A stretch of 18,188 nt of DNA from CAZJNX01 sp964547415 (GTDB lineage: Bacteria > Pseudomonadota > Alphaproteobacteria > Rhizobiales > Amorphaceae), in NCBI GenBank assembly GCA_964547415.1, contig CAZJNX010000093.1:1-18188 (forward strand), read 5' to 3'. The notes below the pieces were generated by a model. That model ran no database searches and was not told where the DNA came from. It saw nothing but the letters and a program-made list of their open reading frames with translations. Below, one piece after another: positions 16,216 to 18,188 of the stretch (within the stretch, counting starts at the first letter, position 1; each line of letters begins with the position of its first letter). Made by a program: the position numbers and the translations under genes.

Positions 16216-16443
16216 ATGGGCAGCGCCAACCTCGTCCTCGCACACCTCGGCGCGATCCGGACCAGGATCGACCGAACCGACACCAACGCGGAAGATCTGC
16301 GCGAACAACGGCGGGGGGCTTAGCCTGCGCGAACATGCCCGGGACGGGGACGAGGTGCGGCAGGACCGGCAGATCGCCCGTCTCGAGGACGACGTCGAGC
16401 GCATCGAGCGCCCCACGGCCTCCCCGAGGCGGACGAGATCTGA
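16216..16443 (+). pseudogene. Decayed small coiled-coil protein gene
   Basis: ATG 16216 opens MGSANLVLAHLGAIRTRIDR and stops at 16321 after 35 codons. Removing one G from the G6 run at about 16313-16318 continues the frame as EQRRGLSLREHARDGDEVRQ, then DRQIARLEDDVERIER. A second shift near 16412 would restore a GLPEADEI ending and stop at 16441. The assembled product would be about 75 residues of charged heptads, resembling small alphaproteobacterial coiled-coil proteins that end RIERRLxLxEA. The two shifts argue for a pseudogene; one could be a sequencing error. Function unknown. Confidence 0.5.
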
Positions 16444-16616
16444 CCCCGCCCGCGCCACGCCCTCGCCCTGCGGCGCGCGAGGGTTGACGGGCGGCACCTT
16501 CCCGGCGGAAGAGACGGGTTCAGCCTGCGAAGGCCAGACACGCGCGCGGCCGCCCGGCCCGCGACGTCCGCCGGTTCCGGCGCGGCGCGGCGGGCGGCGA
16601 AGGGTCCAAGGGTCCG

Positions 16617-18188
16617 ATGGTCGATAAGACGTACGAGGCGGCCGAGATCGAGCCGCGCATCGCCAAGACATGGGAAGAGGCCGGCGCCTTCCGCGCCGGC
16701 GCCGGCGCCGGGAGGGACGCCCGCCCCTTCTCCATCATGATCCCGCCACCCAACGTGACGGGCTCGCTCCACATGGGCCACGCCCTCAACAACACCCTGC
16801 AGGACGTCCTGTGCCGCTTCGAGCGCATGCGCGGCCGCGACGTCCTGTGGCAGCCCGGCACCGACCACGCGGGCATCGCCACCCAGATGGTGGTGGAGCG
16901 CGAGCTGGAGCGCAACGGCGAGCCGGGCCGGCGCGCGCTCGGCCGCGAGGCGTTCGTCGAGCGCATCTGGCAGTGGCGCGAGCAGTCCGGCGGGACCATC
17001 CAGAACCAGCTGAAGCGCCTCGGCGCCTCGTGCGACTGGAGCCGCGAGCGCTTCACCATGGNNNNNNNNNNCCGCGACAAGCGCCTCGTCAACTGGGACC
17101 CGAAGTTCCTGACCGCCATCTCCGACCTCGAGGTCCAGCAGGTGGAGGTGGACGGCAAGCTCTGGCACTTCCGCTACCCGCTCGCCGACGACCCGTCCCG
17201 CCACGTGGTCGTCGCCACCACCCGGCCGGAGACGATGCTGGGGGACACCGGCGTCGCCGTCCACCCGGAGGACGAGCGCTATCGCGACCTTGTCGGGCGC
17301 AAGGTCCGCCTGCCCCTCGTCGGCCGGCTGATCCCCATCATCGCCGACGAGTACGCCGACCCGGAGACGGGCTCGGGCGCGGTGAAGATCACGCCCGCCC
17401 ACGACTTCAACGACTTCGACGTCGGCCGCCGCCAGCGCCTCGCCATGGTCAACGTCATGGCCGAGGACGCCTCGATCGCCATCGACGGCAATGAGGCCTT
17501 CCTCGAGGGCCTGCCGGACGCGGTCCCGGCCGAGACGATGGCGCTCCACGGCCTCGACCGCTTCGCCGCCCGCAAGAAGATCGTGGAGATGATGGAGGCG
17601 GAGGGCTGCCTCGAGACGATCGAGGAGCACCGCCACATGGTGCCCCACGGCGACCGCTCGAACGTGCCGATCGAGCCGTTCCTGACCGACCAGTGGTACG
17701 TGAACGCCAAGCGCCTCGCCGGGCCGGCGATCGACGCCGTGCGCCGCGGCGAGACCACGTTCGTCCCGCGCAACTGGGAGAAGACCTACTTCGACTGGAT
17801 GGAGAACATCCAGCCCTGGTGCGTCTCCCGGCAGCTGTGGTGGGGCCACCAGATCCCCGCCTGGTACGGCCCGGACGGGCGCGTGTTCGTGGAGAAGAGC
17901 GAGGCGGACGCCATCTGGGCCGCGGGCGCCTTCTACGGCCGCGAGGTGCGAATCGCCGACCGGGAGACGGCGACGGCCGCCGCCGGGACGGGCGGTTCGG
18001 GCCCGATCCTCATCTGGCAGGACGAGGACGTCCTCGACACCTGGTTCTCCTCGGCGCTGTGGCCGTTCTCCACCCTCGGCTGGCCCGAGCGCACGCCGGA
18101 GCTGCGCCGCTACTACCCGACGACGACGCTCGTGACCGGCTTCGACATCATCTTCTTCTGGGTCGCCCGGATGATGATGATGGGCCTC
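16617..18188 (+). CDS. valS: Valyl-tRNA synthetase, N-terminal part (runs off right edge)
   Basis: Class I aminoacyl-tRNA synthetase that charges tRNA-Val. MVDKTYEAAEIEPRIAKTWE, then IMIPPPNVTGSLHMGHALNN with the HIGH-type signature HMGH at 52-55, and WQPGTDHAGIATQMVVE are the catalytic start. The CP1 editing domain follows (VVATTRPETMLGDTGVAV, KITPAHDFNDFDVG, VPIEPFLTDQWYV), then WCVSRQLWWGHQIPAWYG, DEDVLDTWFSSALWPFSTLG and GFDIIFFWVARM. The KMSKS loop lies beyond the edge. A run of 10 Ns at 17062-17071 follows RERFTM; by comparison with other ValS proteins about 22 residues belong there, so about 64 bases are missing, although the frame happens to be kept. ATG 16617 fits the family's usual N-terminus, with GAAGGG upstream. 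Confidence 0.96.
   Translation, partial: MVDKTYEAAEIEPRIAKTWEEAGAFRAGAGAGRDARPFSIMIPPPNVTGSLHMGHALNNTLQDVLCRFERMRGRDVLWQPGTDHAGIATQMVVERELERNGEPGRRALGREAFVERIWQWREQSGGTIQNQLKRLGASCDWSRERFTMXXXXRDKRLVNWDPKFLTAISDLEVQQVEVDGKLWHFRYPLADDPSRHVVVATTRPETMLGDTGVAVHPEDERYRDLVGRKVRLPLVGRLIPIIADEYADPETGSGAVKITPAHDFNDFDVGRRQRLAMVNVMAEDASIAIDGNEAFLEGLPDAVPAETMALHGLDRFAARKKIVEMMEAEGCLETIEEHRHMVPHGDRSNVPIEPFLTDQWYVNAKRLAGPAIDAVRRGETTFVPRNWEKTYFDWMENIQPWCVSRQLWWGHQIPAWYGPDGRVFVEKSEADAIWAAGAFYGREVRIADRETATAAAGTGGSGPILIWQDEDVLDTWFSSALWPFSTLGWPERTPELRRYYPTTTLVTGFDIIFFWVARMMMMGL
17062..17071. other. 10-N assembly gap inside valS hiding about 64 bases
   Basis: The family sequence between RFTM and R-x-KRLVNWDPK is about 22 residues, but only 10 Ns stand here. 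64 and 10 are both 1 modulo 3, so the frame survives by coincidence and the shortened protein could pass unnoticed. Confidence 0.85.

Overview
The window is very GC-rich (roughly 70% by eye) and almost every codon ends in G or C. It looks like chromosomal DNA of an alphaproteobacterium. Pointers are an ethylmalonyl-CoA mutase of the MeaA/Ecm type, an MgsABC (GlxBCD-like) glutamate-synthase-type operon under an XRE-cupin regulator, GT61 (DUF563) glycosyltransferases with sulfotransferases, and a type I-secreted RTX protein. I cannot fix the genus from sequence alone. No rRNA, tRNA, CRISPR array, transposase or phage gene was found.

Layout, left to right. (a) 1-2836, minus strand: one uninterrupted frame that leaves the window at the left edge. 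It joins a sulfotransferase domain, a GT61 glycosyltransferase domain and the start of a second, different sulfotransferase domain. (b) 3061-5042, plus: ethylmalonyl-CoA mutase, carrying a 10-N assembly gap that creates a false frameshift. (c) 5043-5420: non-coding, with a 25-bp tandem repeat. (d) 5421-5966, plus: a small multi-pass membrane protein meeting, tail to tail, (e) 5960-6832, minus: a third sulfotransferase, which lies 18 bp behind (f) 6851-8086, minus: a PLP aminotransferase. (g) 8312-11254, plus: a 980-residue acidic RTX/VWA protein with a duplicated architecture. (h) 11322-12494, minus: a stand-alone GT61 paralogous to the middle domain of (a). (i) 12579-13205, plus: an XRE-cupin regulator, followed by (j) 13285-16183: mgsA-mgsB-mgsC with overlapping stop/start codons. 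(k) 16216-16443: a decayed small coiled-coil gene. (l) 16617 to the right edge: valS, with a second 10-N gap.

Together, the window alternates core metabolism (ethylmalonyl-CoA pathway, N-methylglutamate or related glutamine-dependent amine metabolism, valyl-tRNA synthesis) with surface-related accessory genes: two GT61 domains, three sulfotransferase domains and one RTX adhesin-like protein. A plausible reading, which is inference, is that the accessory genes build and decorate a sulfated surface glycan and a calcium-dependent surface protein. The PAPS-forming enzymes, the type I secretion apparatus, gmaS and mgdABCD are not in the window. I did not find a wholly new defence or mobile system. 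The most unusual item is the sulfotransferase-GT61-sulfotransferase fusion.
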